Program-made: the position numbers and the translations under genes | Notes under the pieces: generated by a model | Databases searched by the model: none | The model's input: the letters and a program-made list of their open reading frames with translations, nothing else | What the model was told of the DNA's origin: nothing | Part shown: one piece after another, positions 8,931 through 17,325 of the stretch | Numbering within the stretch: the first letter of the stretch is position 1 | Layout: each line of letters begins with the position of its first letter | Assembly (NCBI RefSeq): GCF_900100885.1 | Contig: NZ_LT629692.1 | Span: forward strand, 434,001-498,000 | Origin: Microbacterium pygmaeum | GTDB taxonomy: Bacteria > Actinomycetota > Actinomycetes > Actinomycetales > Microbacteriaceae | Reading direction: 5' to 3' | DNA: 64,000 nucleotides

Positions 8931-9695
8931 TCAGGCTCCCTCACCGTGTGCGACGGCCCCGGCGGTGCCGAGGTAGACCTCCTGGACCCGCGGGTCGGCC
9001 TGGACCGCGGCCACCGTCCCCTCCGAGAGCAGTTTCCCCTGGTGGAGCACCGTGACGCGGGACGCGTAGCGGCGCATGAAGTCCATGTCGTGCTCCACGA
9101 CCAGCACGATGCGGCGCTGGGCGATCCGCTGCAGCAGCTCACCGGTGGCGGTCCGCTCGTCCTGGCTCATTCCGGCGACGGGCTCGTCCAGCAGGAGCGC
9201 ACGCGGGTCCTGGACGAGCATCATGCCGATCTCCAGCCACTGCTTCTGTCCGTGGGAGAGGATCCCCGCCGGGGTTTCGCGTTCCGCGCTGAGACCTGTC
9301 TCCTCCAGGGCCACCTCGATGGCCGGGTCGACGCCGCGTCGGGCGCGCAGCAGCGCGAGCGACGAGCGGTGCAGTCCCGCCGCGATGTCCAGGTTCTGCA
9401 GGACGCTGAGCTGCTCGAACACGCTCGCGGTCTGGAACGTGCGGCCCACGCCGAGGCGGACGATCTTCTGGGTCGACTTGCCCAGCAGTTCCTGGTCGCC
9501 CAGCATCACCGAGCCCGTGCCCTTGGACAGGCCGGTGATGGCGTCGATGCAGGTCGTCTTGCCGGCGCCGTTGGGGCCGATCAGGAATCGCACCTCGCCG
9601 GGGTGGGCGTCGAAGGAGACACCGTCGACGGCGACGAATCCGTCGAAGGAGACGCGGAGATCTTTGACGACGAGCGATCCGTTGTCGGCGGTCAC
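8931..9695 (-). CDS. urtD: Urea ABC transporter ATP-binding protein UrtD
   Basis: LivG-like ATPase subunit of 254 residues. Walker A GPNGAGKTT is near residue 40, the signature region reads LSHGQKQWLEIGMML (LSHGQ in place of LSGGQ, as in UrtD proteins), Walker B is ALLLDEPVAGMS, and VVEHDMDF contains the switch His. The GTG start at 9695 overlaps the urtC stop (GTGA at 9692-9695). Longer in-frame extensions exist upstream but overlap urtC and are rejected. Confidence 0.9.
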   Translation of the reverse strand: MTADNGSLVVKDLRVSFDGFVAVDGVSFDAHPGEVRFLIGPNGAGKTTCIDAITGLSKGTGSVMLGDQELLGKSTQKIVRLGVGRTFQTASVFEQLSVLQNLDIAAGLHRSSLALLRARRGVDPAIEVALEETGLSAERETPAGILSHGQKQWLEIGMMLVQDPRALLLDEPVAGMSQDERTATGELLQRIAQRRIVLVVEHDMDFMRRYASRVTVLHQGKLLSEGTVAAVQADPRVQEVYLGTAGAVAHGEGA

Positions 9696-10813
9696 TTCTT
9701 CACCTCTTCGATTTCGATGTCGGGTTCGAGCACGGCAGCCGGGTCCGCGAGGGCGGCGGGAGGCGTGTCGCGCGAGCGCCACACCAGGCCCTTCGCCCTG
9801 CCGAAGAGCGACGAGAGGCCCATCGGCAGGAACAGCGTCACCAGGATGAAGACCAGACCCAGGATGTAGATCCAGCCGTCCGGCCAGCTCGAGCCGAGAC
9901 TGGACTGCCCCCAGCCGATCGCCATCGCTCCCAGCGCAGGTCCGAACAGCGACGCGCGGCCGCCCAGGGCGACGCCGGCGATCATGAGGATCGACGCCGA
10001 GGCGCCGATCTCGGCCGGGGTGATGATGCCGACGATCGGCACGAACATCGCGCCGGCGATGCTGGCCATCACCGCGGCCACCACATACGCGACCAGCTTG
10101 ATGTTGGCGGGGTCGTATCCGAGGAACCGGACGCGCTCCTCGGCGTCGCGCGTGGCGATCAGGAGCTCGCCGAAGCGGCTCCGGTTGAGCTGCCACACCA
10201 CGAGCAGGCAGACGATGAGCAGGCCGGCGGCGATCATGAACACCATGACCTTGTTCGCGTCGTCGTTCAGGACGAACCCGAAGAAGTACTTGAAGTCGCT
10301 GAGGCCCGTGTCTCCTCCCGTCTCGCGGATCGTCGAGCTGATCAGGACGGCGAGCGCCACCGCGAGCGCCTGGGACAGGATCGCGAAGTACGCGCCCTTG
10401 ATCCGGCGCTTGAAGAGTGCGTAGCCGAGGATTCCGGCGACGATCACCGGAAGCAGGATGATCGCGCCCAGCGTGAACGCGTCACTGCGGAACGGCTCCC
10501 AGAACGGCGGAAGCGACGCGGAGGGGTCGTACAGGATCATGAAGACGGGAAGGCTCCCGACCGGGGTGCTCTCCAGCGTGAGGTGCATCGCCATGGCGTA
10601 GGCGCCGAGCCCGAAGAAGACGCCCTGGCCGAGGACCAGCATGCCGCCCCGGCCCCATGCCAGGCCGATACCGACCGCCGCGATGGCCCAGCAGCAGTAC
10701 TTGCCGAGGTTGTTGATCCAGTGCATCGAGAGCACGGCGGGCGCCACGACCAGGAGCAGCACGGCGAACACCGCGATGCCGATGAGCGGAAGCCACGGTC
10801 TGATTCTGGTCAT
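9692..10813 (-). CDS. urtC: Urea ABC transporter permease UrtC
   Basis: LivM-like integral membrane subunit of 373 residues with about ten hydrophobic helices and the conserved GRGGMLVLGQGVFFGLGAYA segment early in the protein. It forms the translocation pore with UrtB. ATG 10813 overlaps the urtB stop (ATGA at 10810-10813), so the two permeases are translationally coupled. The C-terminal cytoplasmic tail is acidic and Pro-rich. Confidence 0.92.
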   Translation of the reverse strand: MTRIRPWLPLIGIAVFAVLLLVVAPAVLSMHWINNLGKYCCWAIAAVGIGLAWGRGGMLVLGQGVFFGLGAYAMAMHLTLESTPVGSLPVFMILYDPSASLPPFWEPFRSDAFTLGAIILLPVIVAGILGYALFKRRIKGAYFAILSQALAVALAVLISSTIRETGGDTGLSDFKYFFGFVLNDDANKVMVFMIAAGLLIVCLLVVWQLNRSRFGELLIATRDAEERVRFLGYDPANIKLVAYVVAAVMASIAGAMFVPIVGIITPAEIGASASILMIAGVALGGRASLFGPALGAMAIGWGQSSLGSSWPDGWIYILGLVFILVTLFLPMGLSSLFGRAKGLVWRSRDTPPAALADPAAVLEPDIEIEEVKK

Positions 10814-11694
10814 GTCAACCCCCGGGTGCGGACCGTGAACAGGCCCTGTGGACGGAACTGCAGGAACACCACCAGGAGCACGAAGGCGAGGACCTGCGCC
10901 ATGCTTCCGGTCGTCCAGTCGGCGAAGAACGACAGCGCGATGCCGAGGGCCCAGGCGGCGATCACCGTGCCCTTGATCTGACCGACGCCTCCGGCGACGA
11001 CCACGAGGAAGGCCGGGATGATGTACTGCGTCCCCATCTGCGAATTCGTGCCGCCGATCAGGGATGCGGCGACGCCGGCGACGCCGGCCAGGCCCGAGCC
11101 GACGAAGAACGTGATGCGGTCGATGTCGCGGGTGCGGATGCCGCTGGTCTCGGCGAGGTCGCGGTTCTGGACGGTTGCGCGAATCCGGCGTCCGAAGGAC
11201 GAGTACTTGAGCCACGCGGCGAGCGCCGCAAGGCACAGCGCGGCGAGCACGATCGTGAAGACCTGGCGCAGCGGCCACGCGTAGCCGAAGATCCCGATCT
11301 GGCCGTCCAGCCACCCCGGCGCCTCCACCGGGACGCCCTGGGCGGGGAAGATCTGCAGCGCGATCTGCTGCAGGACCAGCGCCACACCGACGGTGACCAG
11401 GAGGGTGTCCAGCGGCCGCCGGTACATCCATTGGATGATGCCCACCTCCAGGAGGAGGCCGAGCAGCCCGGCGCCCAGGAAGGCGAGGGGCAGTGCCAGC
11501 AGGATCGAGATGTTGCTCGAGCTGACGACCAGCTGGGTGACGTAGGCGATGAAGGCGCCGGCCATGATGAACTCGCCGTGCGCCATGTTGATCACCCCCA
11601 TCTGACCGAAGGTGAGTGTGAGTCCGAGCGCTGCAAGCAGCAGCAGGGCGCCCAGCGCGGTGCCGTTCAGGAGCGGCGGTATGAGTGCATCCAC
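10810..11694 (-). CDS. urtB: Urea ABC transporter permease UrtB
   Basis: LivH-like membrane subunit of 294 residues. The motif FGQMGVINMAHGEFIMAGAF near the N-terminus and the TVQNRDLAETSGI EAA-type loop are diagnostic of this permease family. I chose GTG 11694 because the open frame upstream of it is low-complexity Arg-rich shadow sequence. The nearest Shine-Dalgarno-like AGGG is about 11 nt upstream. A 98-nt gap carrying a hairpin separates it from urtA. Confidence 0.9.
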   Translation of the reverse strand: MDALIPPLLNGTALGALLLLAALGLTLTFGQMGVINMAHGEFIMAGAFIAYVTQLVVSSSNISILLALPLAFLGAGLLGLLLEVGIIQWMYRRPLDTLLVTVGVALVLQQIALQIFPAQGVPVEAPGWLDGQIGIFGYAWPLRQVFTIVLAALCLAALAAWLKYSSFGRRIRATVQNRDLAETSGIRTRDIDRITFFVGSGLAGVAGVAASLIGGTNSQMGTQYIIPAFLVVVAGGVGQIKGTVIAAWALGIALSFFADWTTGSMAQVLAFVLLVVFLQFRPQGLFTVRTRGLT

Positions 11695-11745
11695 GTGCTG
11701 TCGCCCTTTCTGCGGGGACGGGAAGGTGGGGATGCTGGGGCGCGA

Positions 11746-11773
11746 GGTTCCGAGCCGTCTCCGGCCCGGAACC
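11746..11773 (-). terminator. Hairpin between urtA and urtB (attenuator or mRNA-stability element)
   Basis: Perfect 7-bp arms GGTTCCG (11746-11752) and CGGAACC (11767-11773) with three more inner GC pairs and a 6-nt loop, lying between the urtA stop and the urtB start. No U tract follows. Such hairpins commonly make the solute-binding-protein transcript more abundant than the distal genes; that role is inferred. Confidence 0.5.
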
Positions 11774-11792
11774 CCACGCTCCAGCGGGTGGA

Positions 11793-13100
11793 TCAGCCTG
11801 CGGAGGCCACGAGCGCGTCGCGCACGTCGGCCGGGAACCAGTCGTAGCCCTCGAGGAAGGGGTCCGGAGCAATCGGGCCGTCCGAGGACCACACGATGTC
11901 GAACTGGTTGTCGGCGTTGATCTGGCCGATGTGCCCCTCCTTGGAGATGTGGTGGTTGTCGCCGTCCAGAGTCACGGTGCCCTCCGGTGCGTCGAAGCTG
12001 ATGCCGCCGGCCTTCGCTGCGGCGTTCACGTCGTCCACCTCGAAGGATCCAGCAGCCTCCACGAGCTCCTTGTACAGGTAGAGCGAGATGTACGCGGCTT
12101 CCATCGGGTCGGAGGTCACCCCGCTGCTGCCCGGGTAGGCCTGCCAGTCTGCGATGAACTTCGCGTTCGCCTCGGACTCGATCGACTGGAAGTAGTTCCA
12201 GGACGCATAGTTGCCGGTGACCTCGTGACCCATCGACGGTGCCTCCTCCTCGGCGATCGACACCGAGATGATTGGCGTGGTCTCCGGGGTGAGCCCGGCG
12301 TCGTAGTAGGCCTTGATGAAGCCGACGTTGGACGAGCCGTTGATGGTGTTGAAGACGAAGTCGGGGTCGGCCGCGACGATCTTGGAGACCTGCGTCGTCC
12401 AGTCGTCCTTGTCGAGGGGGACGTACTCCTCGCCGACGATCTCGATTCCGAGCTCAGCCGCGTAGAGCTTGATGATCGCGTTCGCGGTGCGCGGGAAGAC
12501 GTAATCCGAGCCTGCCAGGAACAGCGTCTTGACGCCCTGGGACGCGAGGTAGTCCATCGCCGGGAGGATCTGCTGGTTCGTGGTCGCACCCGTGTAGTAG
12601 ATGTTGGGCGACGCTTCCAGGCCCTCGTACTGGACCGGGTAGAAGAACAGTCCGTTGTGCTCCTCGACGACCGGCTTGACGGCCTTGCGCGAGGACGAGG
12701 TCCACCCGCCGAAGATCGCGGCGACGCAGTCCTGGGTGAGCAGCTTCTCCGTCTTCTCCGCGAAGGTCGGCCAGTCGGTGGCGCCGTCCTCCTGGACGTA
12801 CTCGATCTGCTTGCCGAGGATGCCGCCGTCGGCGTTGATCTCGTCCGCGGCCATGTGCAGCACGTTGGAGACCGTCTTCTCCGAGATCGCCATGCCACCG
12901 GTGAGCGAGTTGAGGAAGCCGAGCTTGATCGTGTCGCCCGTCGTGTCGATGCAGCTCTCGGATGCTGCCGCACCCGATTCGGTCGGTGCCGCGGCGTCGC
13001 CGGCGCGGACGCCGCAACCGGCGAGCACGAGGGCCGTCACCGCCGCGAGGGCGGGAAGGGCCACCAGGATGCGTGCCCTTCGGGTCCGTGTGGTTGTCAT
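11793..13100 (-). CDS. urtA: Urea ABC transporter substrate-binding lipoprotein UrtA
   Basis: Extracytoplasmic receptor of 435 residues. ATG 13100 gives a twin-Arg-free lipoprotein signal peptide: basic N-terminus, hydrophobic core, and lipobox ALVLAGC with the lipidated Cys near residue 29. The mature protein is a type I periplasmic-binding fold of the amide/urea class (KLGFLNSLTGGMAISEKT; FGGWTSSSRKAVKPV), as expected for UrtA/FmdD/AmiC-like proteins. GGAGAT stands 4 nt before the ATG. First gene of the urt operon and divergent from ureA; urease next door supports urea as the ligand. Confidence 0.93.
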   Translation of the reverse strand: MTTTRTRRARILVALPALAAVTALVLAGCGVRAGDAAAPTESGAAASESCIDTTGDTIKLGFLNSLTGGMAISEKTVSNVLHMAADEINADGGILGKQIEYVQEDGATDWPTFAEKTEKLLTQDCVAAIFGGWTSSSRKAVKPVVEEHNGLFFYPVQYEGLEASPNIYYTGATTNQQILPAMDYLASQGVKTLFLAGSDYVFPRTANAIIKLYAAELGIEIVGEEYVPLDKDDWTTQVSKIVAADPDFVFNTINGSSNVGFIKAYYDAGLTPETTPIISVSIAEEEAPSMGHEVTGNYASWNYFQSIESEANAKFIADWQAYPGSSGVTSDPMEAAYISLYLYKELVEAAGSFEVDDVNAAAKAGGISFDAPEGTVTLDGDNHHISKEGHIGQINADNQFDIVWSSDGPIAPDPFLEGYDWFPADVRDALVASAG

Positions 13101-13374
13101 GGGATCTCCGTTTCTGTGTGGTGCAGGGTGGTGCTTCTCGGGATGGATGCTGCGATCTGCGGGCGCGCCGGATACCGCCGTCGCCCCGCGGCGATGCACG
13201 GACACACCGGTGGAGGGCATGCCGGAGGAAGGCGGGGCGGGCTGATCGGCGGATCAGGACGAGCTGCAGAGTGGGGCGGGGATGCAAAGCGCTGACCGTT
13301 CGGGACAGTGCGTGGAGCGGAAGTGCCGATGCTGCGGACGAGCGGGCCGACCATGGTGAGTCGGTGATGTCACT

Positions 13375-13390
13375 ATGACACCCGTGTCAT
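13375..13390. promoter_or_regulatory. Inverted repeat ATGACAC-CC-GTGTCAT, candidate operator
   Basis: Perfect 7-bp arms with a 2-nt spacer. Further half-sites flank it (TGTCA 13368-13372, TTGACA 13395-13400), so several dimers could bind. It sits about 145 nt from ureA and 275 nt from urtA, suitable for joint control of uptake and hydrolysis. The regulator is unknown; a nitrogen regulator or one of the TetR genes at 5.3-6.4 kb are candidates. Confidence 0.45.
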
Positions 13391-13520
13391 TACTTTGACA
13401 TTTCTCGATTATTCCGAGCGTGTAAACAGTTCTCCGGCAGATCGTTGATTTCTCGCGCATTCTCCCGTGTTCTCGCGGAAAGAAGGGTCGGGCAGCCGAT
13501 CCGGTTCGAAGTGAATCTGG

Positions 13521-13526
13521 CACACT
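13521..13526 (+). promoter_or_regulatory. Weak -10-like box CACACT before ureA
   Basis: CACACT ends 6 nt before the ureA ATG, matching the leaderless spacing used elsewhere in the window, but it lacks the TA start of the consensus. Confidence 0.3.
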
Positions 13527-13532
13527 CCTGAC

Positions 13533-13835
13533 ATGCACTTCACCCCCGCGGAGACCGAGAAGCTGATGCTCGCCGTCGCGGGCATGATCGCCCGCGACCG
13601 GCTGGCGCGCGGAATCGCGCTCAATCATCCGGAGACGGTGGCGCTCCTGACCTGCTGGGTCATCGAGGGCGCTCGCGAAGGACGCGGCGTCGCCGAGCTG
13701 ATGGAAGCCGGTCGGCACGTCCTTCGCAGGGATCAGGTGATGCCCGGGGTCCCCGAGATGCTCGCCGACGTGCAGGTCGAGGCGACCTTCCCGGACGGCC
13801 GCAAGCTCGTGACCGTCCACCACCCGATCGACTGA
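13533..13835 (+). CDS. ureA: Urease subunit gamma
   Basis: Smallest structural subunit of the cytoplasmic nickel urease (urea to ammonia and carbamate). The 100-residue product is the canonical length. Family signatures include MHFTPAETEKLMLAVAGMIA at the N-terminus, LNHPETVALL and VPEMLADVQVEATFPDG. First gene of ureABCFGD. The ATG has no clear Shine-Dalgarno sequence, in keeping with a leaderless or near-leaderless transcript. Confidence 0.97.
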   Translation: MHFTPAETEKLMLAVAGMIARDRLARGIALNHPETVALLTCWVIEGAREGRGVAELMEAGRHVLRRDQVMPGVPEMLADVQVEATFPDGRKLVTVHHPID

Positions 13836-13850
13836 CGACGAAGGAGACCC

Positions 13851-14225
13851 GTGGCATCCCCCGCAACCGGCGGCCCAGGCGCGTACCGGATCCGCCCCGG
13901 TGACATCGAGCTGAACGGCGACCGGCGCGCCGACGAGCGCATCACGCTGGTGATCCTGAACACGGGCGACCGGCCGGTCCAGATCGGCTCCCATCTGCAC
14001 CTGCCCGATGCCAACACGGCGCTGGATTTCGACCGCGTGCTGGCTCGCGGCTTCCGTCTGGACATCCCCTCCGGAACCTCGCAGCGATTCGAGCCGGGGG
14101 CATCCCGGCGGCTGGATGCCGTCGCGTTCCGCGGGCGGCGGAGGATTCCCGGCATCCAGATCAAGACGGATGCGCAGGCCGGACTCGATCCGAAGGAGGC
14201 TCCCGATGGTCTCGATCAGTCGTGA
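13851..14225 (+). CDS. ureB: Urease subunit beta
   Basis: Beta structural subunit, 124 residues. The core GAYRIRPGDIELNGDR, the motif VQIGSHLHLPDAN and the segment FDIPSGT-like RLDIPSGTSQRFEPG identify it. The GTG start at 13851 follows a strong AAGGAG box 5 nt upstream. Its 3' end overlaps ureC by 20 nt and contains the AAGGAGG ribosome binding site for ureC at 14193-14199. Confidence 0.95.
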   Translation: MASPATGGPGAYRIRPGDIELNGDRRADERITLVILNTGDRPVQIGSHLHLPDANTALDFDRVLARGFRLDIPSGTSQRFEPGASRRLDAVAFRGRRRIPGIQIKTDAQAGLDPKEAPDGLDQS

Positions 14226-15909
14226 GCGATACGCCGCGATCTACGGCCCGACTGCGGGCGATCAGGTGCGACTCGGCGACGCCGACCTGTACATCGAGAT
14301 CGAGCAGGACCTGACGGTCGGGGGCGAGGAGGCGGTCTTCGGCGGCGGCAAGTCGATCCGGGAGTCCATGGCGCAGGGCACGACGACCCGCGCCGCGGGC
14401 GCTCTGGACACGGTCATCACCAATGCGATCATCCTGGACTGGTGGGGGATCGTGCGAGCCGACATCGGCATCCGCGACGGACGCATCGTCGGCATCGGCC
14501 ACGCGGGGAATCCCGATGTCAGCGACGGCATCACCGAGGGCATGTCGATCGGTCCTTCGACGGACGTGATCGCCGGCGAAGGCAGGATCGTGACGGCCGG
14601 GGCGATCGACTCGCACGTGCACCTGCTCTCCCCGTCGCAGCTGCACGAGGCGCTCGCGACCGGCATCACCACGGTGGTCGGCGGTGGAACGGGACCCTCC
14701 GAGGGGTCGAAGGCGACCACCGTCACCCCTGGAGCGTGGCATCTGACGCAGATGCATCGGGCGCTGGACGCCGTCCCGATGAACGTCCTGCTCCTCGGCA
14801 AAGGAAACACGGTCTCGGCCGCCGCCCTCAAGGAGCAGGCGCTCGCTGGCGCGGCGGGCTACAAGGTGCACGAGGACTGGGGTTCCACGCCCGCGGCGAT
14901 CGACGCGGCGCTGCGCGCGGCCGAGGACTGGGGCCTGCAGGTCGCCCTGCACTCCGACTCGCTGAACGAGGCCGGCTTCGTGGAATCCACCCTCGGCGCG
15001 ATCGCCGGCCGCTCGATCCACGCCTTCCACGTCGAGGGCGCCGGCGGCGGGCACGCGCCTGACATCCTGACCCTGGCCGGCCATCCGAACGTCATCCCCG
15101 GCTCGACGAACCCCACGCTGCCGCACACCGTGAACACGGTCGCCGAGCACCTGGACATGCTCATGGTCTGCCACCACCTCAACCCGGCGGTGCCCGAGGA
15201 TCTCGCGTTCGCCGAGTCGCGCATCCGCGGCACCACGATCGCGGCGGAGGACATCCTCCACGATATGGGCGCTCTCTCGGTGACCTCCTCGGACGCGCAG
15301 GCGATGGGCCGTATCGGGGAGGTGATCACGCGCACCTGGCAGGTCGCCCACGTCATGAAGCACCGACGGGGTCCGCTCGGCGGCGGCATGCCGGCCGACA
15401 ACGAGCGCGCGCGCCGCTATGTGGCCAAGTACACGATCAACCCGGCCGTGGCCCACGGCATCGCCTACGACGTCGGCTCGGTCGAGGTGGGCCGGCTCGC
15501 CGATCTCGCGATCTGGGAGCCGAAGTTCTTCGGCGTGCGGCCCGCGGTGGTCGTCAAGGGCGGAATGATCGCCTGGGCGAGCCTCGGCGACCCGAATGCC
15601 TCCATTCCGACTCCGCAGCCGGTGCTGCAACGCCCCGCATTCGGTGACGCCATCGGCGCCGACCTCGCCGTGACCTACGTCTCGCCGGCCGCGCTCGATG
15701 CGGGTCTGGCCGAGCACCTCGGCCTGCGTCGCCGCCTCGCGGCGGTCGGTCCGACCCGCGCGATCGGCAAGGCGCAGATGAAGAACAACGACGTCCTGCC
15801 GCAGATCGCGATCCGCCCCGATACGTTCGAGATCTCGATCGACGGCGATCCAGTGGAGCCGGCACCCGCGGCATCCCTCCCTCTCGCTCAGCTCTACAAC
15901 CTCTTCTGA
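14206..15909 (+). CDS. ureC: Urease subunit alpha (catalytic, nickel-binding)
   Basis: Catalytic subunit of 567 residues holding the bi-nickel centre. Ligands, each offset by +3 from Klebsiella numbering: His137 and His139 (SHVHLLSP), carbamylated Lys220 (GYKVHEDWG), His249, His275 (HVEGAGGGHAPD) and an Asp at about 363 (SSDAQAMGR). The flap Cys322 and catalytic His323 lie in VCHHLNP. All are intact, so the enzyme should be active once metallated. A long upstream extension of the frame lies inside ureB and is rejected in favour of ATG 14206, 6 nt after AAGGAGG. The stop overlaps ureF (TGATG). Confidence 0.98.
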   Translation: MVSISRERYAAIYGPTAGDQVRLGDADLYIEIEQDLTVGGEEAVFGGGKSIRESMAQGTTTRAAGALDTVITNAIILDWWGIVRADIGIRDGRIVGIGHAGNPDVSDGITEGMSIGPSTDVIAGEGRIVTAGAIDSHVHLLSPSQLHEALATGITTVVGGGTGPSEGSKATTVTPGAWHLTQMHRALDAVPMNVLLLGKGNTVSAAALKEQALAGAAGYKVHEDWGSTPAAIDAALRAAEDWGLQVALHSDSLNEAGFVESTLGAIAGRSIHAFHVEGAGGGHAPDILTLAGHPNVIPGSTNPTLPHTVNTVAEHLDMLMVCHHLNPAVPEDLAFAESRIRGTTIAAEDILHDMGALSVTSSDAQAMGRIGEVITRTWQVAHVMKHRRGPLGGGMPADNERARRYVAKYTINPAVAHGIAYDVGSVEVGRLADLAIWEPKFFGVRPAVVVKGGMIAWASLGDPNASIPTPQPVLQRPAFGDAIGADLAVTYVSPAALDAGLAEHLGLRRRLAAVGPTRAIGKAQMKNNDVLPQIAIRPDTFEISIDGDPVEPAPAASLPLAQLYNLF

Positions 15910-16574
15910 TGCAGCCGGCAGCGCAGACGATCAGCCTCCTCCTGGCGGATGCCCGGCTCCCCAGCGGGGGGCACGCGCAGTCCTCCGGGGTGGAGCCGGC
16001 GCTGCTGGGCGGCCTCCCGGTCGACCAGATCGGGCTGTTCCTGGCGGCCCGCGCCCGCACGACGACGATGGTGGATGCCGCGACCGCCGTCGTCGCCCGG
16101 CACGCCGCGCTGGACTGCCGGCCGATGACGCGGATCGAACGGGCGTGGAGCGCCCGCACGCCCAGCGGGGCGATCCGTGACGCGTCGCGGGATCTCGGGC
16201 GGGGTCTCCTGCGGCTGGCGGCTGCCGTCTGGCCGGAGGCCACCTCGTCCTTCGGCGAGACGGGCGCCTCGCCGCCGCGTCCGCTGGTGCTCGGCGCGAT
16301 CGCCGCGCACACCGGGCTCGATGCCGAAACGCTCGTCCGCCTGACGATCTACGACGACATGGCGTGCGCGGTCGCCGCGCTGCTCAAACTCGAGCCCGGC
16401 GACCCGGCCGGTGGTGTTCGTCGGGTCCTGGAGGCCTGCGCGTCGATGGAGCCGCACGTGTCCCGGCTCGCCGCGATCACCGAACACGCCCACATCCCCG
16501 CGGCCGGCGCGCCGCAAGCCGAGGCATGGTCGCAGGACCACGCCGTGACCACCAGGAGGCTCTTCCGTGCCTGA
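15909..16574 (+). CDS. ureF: Urease accessory protein UreF
   Basis: Activation-complex protein that works with UreD and UreG to deliver nickel and carbamylate the active-site Lys. The 221-residue product is largely helical; the start ISLLLADARLPSGGHAQSSG is the conserved UreF N-terminal motif. It overlaps ureC by one base and ureG by 8 nt. There is no ureE in the cluster, so nickel delivery may depend on the His-rich tail of UreG. Confidence 0.92.
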   Translation: MQPAAQTISLLLADARLPSGGHAQSSGVEPALLGGLPVDQIGLFLAARARTTTMVDAATAVVARHAALDCRPMTRIERAWSARTPSGAIRDASRDLGRGLLRLAAAVWPEATSSFGETGASPPRPLVLGAIAAHTGLDAETLVRLTIYDDMACAVAALLKLEPGDPAGGVRRVLEACASMEPHVSRLAAITEHAHIPAAGAPQAEAWSQDHAVTTRRLFRA

Positions 16575-17325
16575 CTCCCTTCCCCCCACCCGCGCGCTGC
16601 GTCTCGGCGTCGCCGGCCCCGTCGGCACCGGGAAGTCGTCGCTGATCGCGACGGTGTGCCGATCGCTCGCCGACGACCTGCGGCTCGGCGTGATCACCAA
16701 CGACATCTACACCGACGAGGATGCCCGCTTCCTGCGCTCGGCCGGCGTCCTGGAACCCGAGCGCATCCGCGCGGTCGAGACCGGCGCGTGCCCGCACACC
16801 GCCATCCGGGACGACATCACGATGAATCTGCTCGCCGCCGAAGACCTCGAGCGGGACTTCGCGCCGCTGGATGTCGTCCTGATCGAGTCGGGCGGCGACA
16901 ATCTGACGGCCACCTTCTCGCCCGCCCTGGTGGACGCCCAGATCTTCGTCCTCGACGTCGCCGGCGGCGGAGACGTCGCCCGCAAGGGCGGCCCGGGCAT
17001 CGGACGCGCCGACCTGCTGGTGGTCAACAAGACCGATCTGGCCCCGTATGTCGGCGTCGACGTGCCGCGGATGGTCGCCGATGCCGAGGCGGCCCGCGAC
17101 GGCCGGGCGGTGCTGGCGCTCTCGCGCACCGATGCCGTATCGGTGGCGGCGCTGCGATCGTGGGTTCTCGAGGTCCTGGCCGGTCATCGCAACGGATCGC
17201 ACGTCCCGCAGGATCCGGGCCCGATGGCGCCGCACTTCCATGCCGACGAGGAGCACCCCGGAGGCGGCTTCCTGCACGAGCACGAGCACGAGCACACGCA
17301 TGAGCACGAGCACGAGCACGGATGA
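16567..17325 (+). CDS. ureG: Urease accessory GTPase UreG with His-rich C-terminal tail
   Basis: SIMIBI-class GTPase that powers nickel insertion into urease. The 252-residue product has P-loop GPVGTGKSS (residues 17-25), ETGACPHTAIRDD with the metal-binding Cys-Pro-His, IESGGDNL and NKTDLAPYVG. The last ~30 residues are a His/Glu tail, HEHEHEHTHEHEHEHG, encoded by repeated GAGCAC units. UreG proteins are usually about 205-230 residues, and where His-rich runs occur they are often N-terminal. The tail probably binds or stores nickel and may stand in for the missing UreE. GTG start inside ureF; ATGA overlap with ureD. Confidence 0.95.
   Translation: MPDSLPPTRALRLGVAGPVGTGKSSLIATVCRSLADDLRLGVITNDIYTDEDARFLRSAGVLEPERIRAVETGACPHTAIRDDITMNLLAAEDLERDFAPLDVVLIESGGDNLTATFSPALVDAQIFVLDVAGGGDVARKGGPGIGRADLLVVNKTDLAPYVGVDVPRMVADAEAARDGRAVLALSRTDAVSVAALRSWVLEVLAGHRNGSHVPQDPGPMAPHFHADEEHPGGGFLHEHEHEHTHEHEHEHG
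17275..17319 (+). repeat. GAGCAC hexamer repeat encoding the UreG His-Glu tail
   Basis: Near-tandem GAGCAC (His-Glu) units, interrupted by an ACGCAT pair, run to the UreG stop. Such repeats can slip, so tail length may vary between strains. Confidence 0.7.

Larger units (their letters stand above)
13101..13532. promoter_or_regulatory. Divergent urtA/ureA intergenic regulatory region (432 nt)
   Basis: No gene is visible here. The half near urtA is GC-rich and would form a leader of roughly 250 nt; it contains the small hairpin CTGATC-GGCG-GATCAG (13242-13257). The part at about 13365-13480 is markedly AT-richer and carries repeated TGTCA/TGACA half-sites, including the inverted repeat at 13375-13390. 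I recognise no riboswitch class in the leader. Confidence 0.6.

Noticed and set aside
13101..13365. Possible guanidine (ykkC) riboswitch before urtA
   Set aside because: These RNAs can precede urea-related transporters, but the conserved ykkC sequence blocks are not visible on the minus strand.
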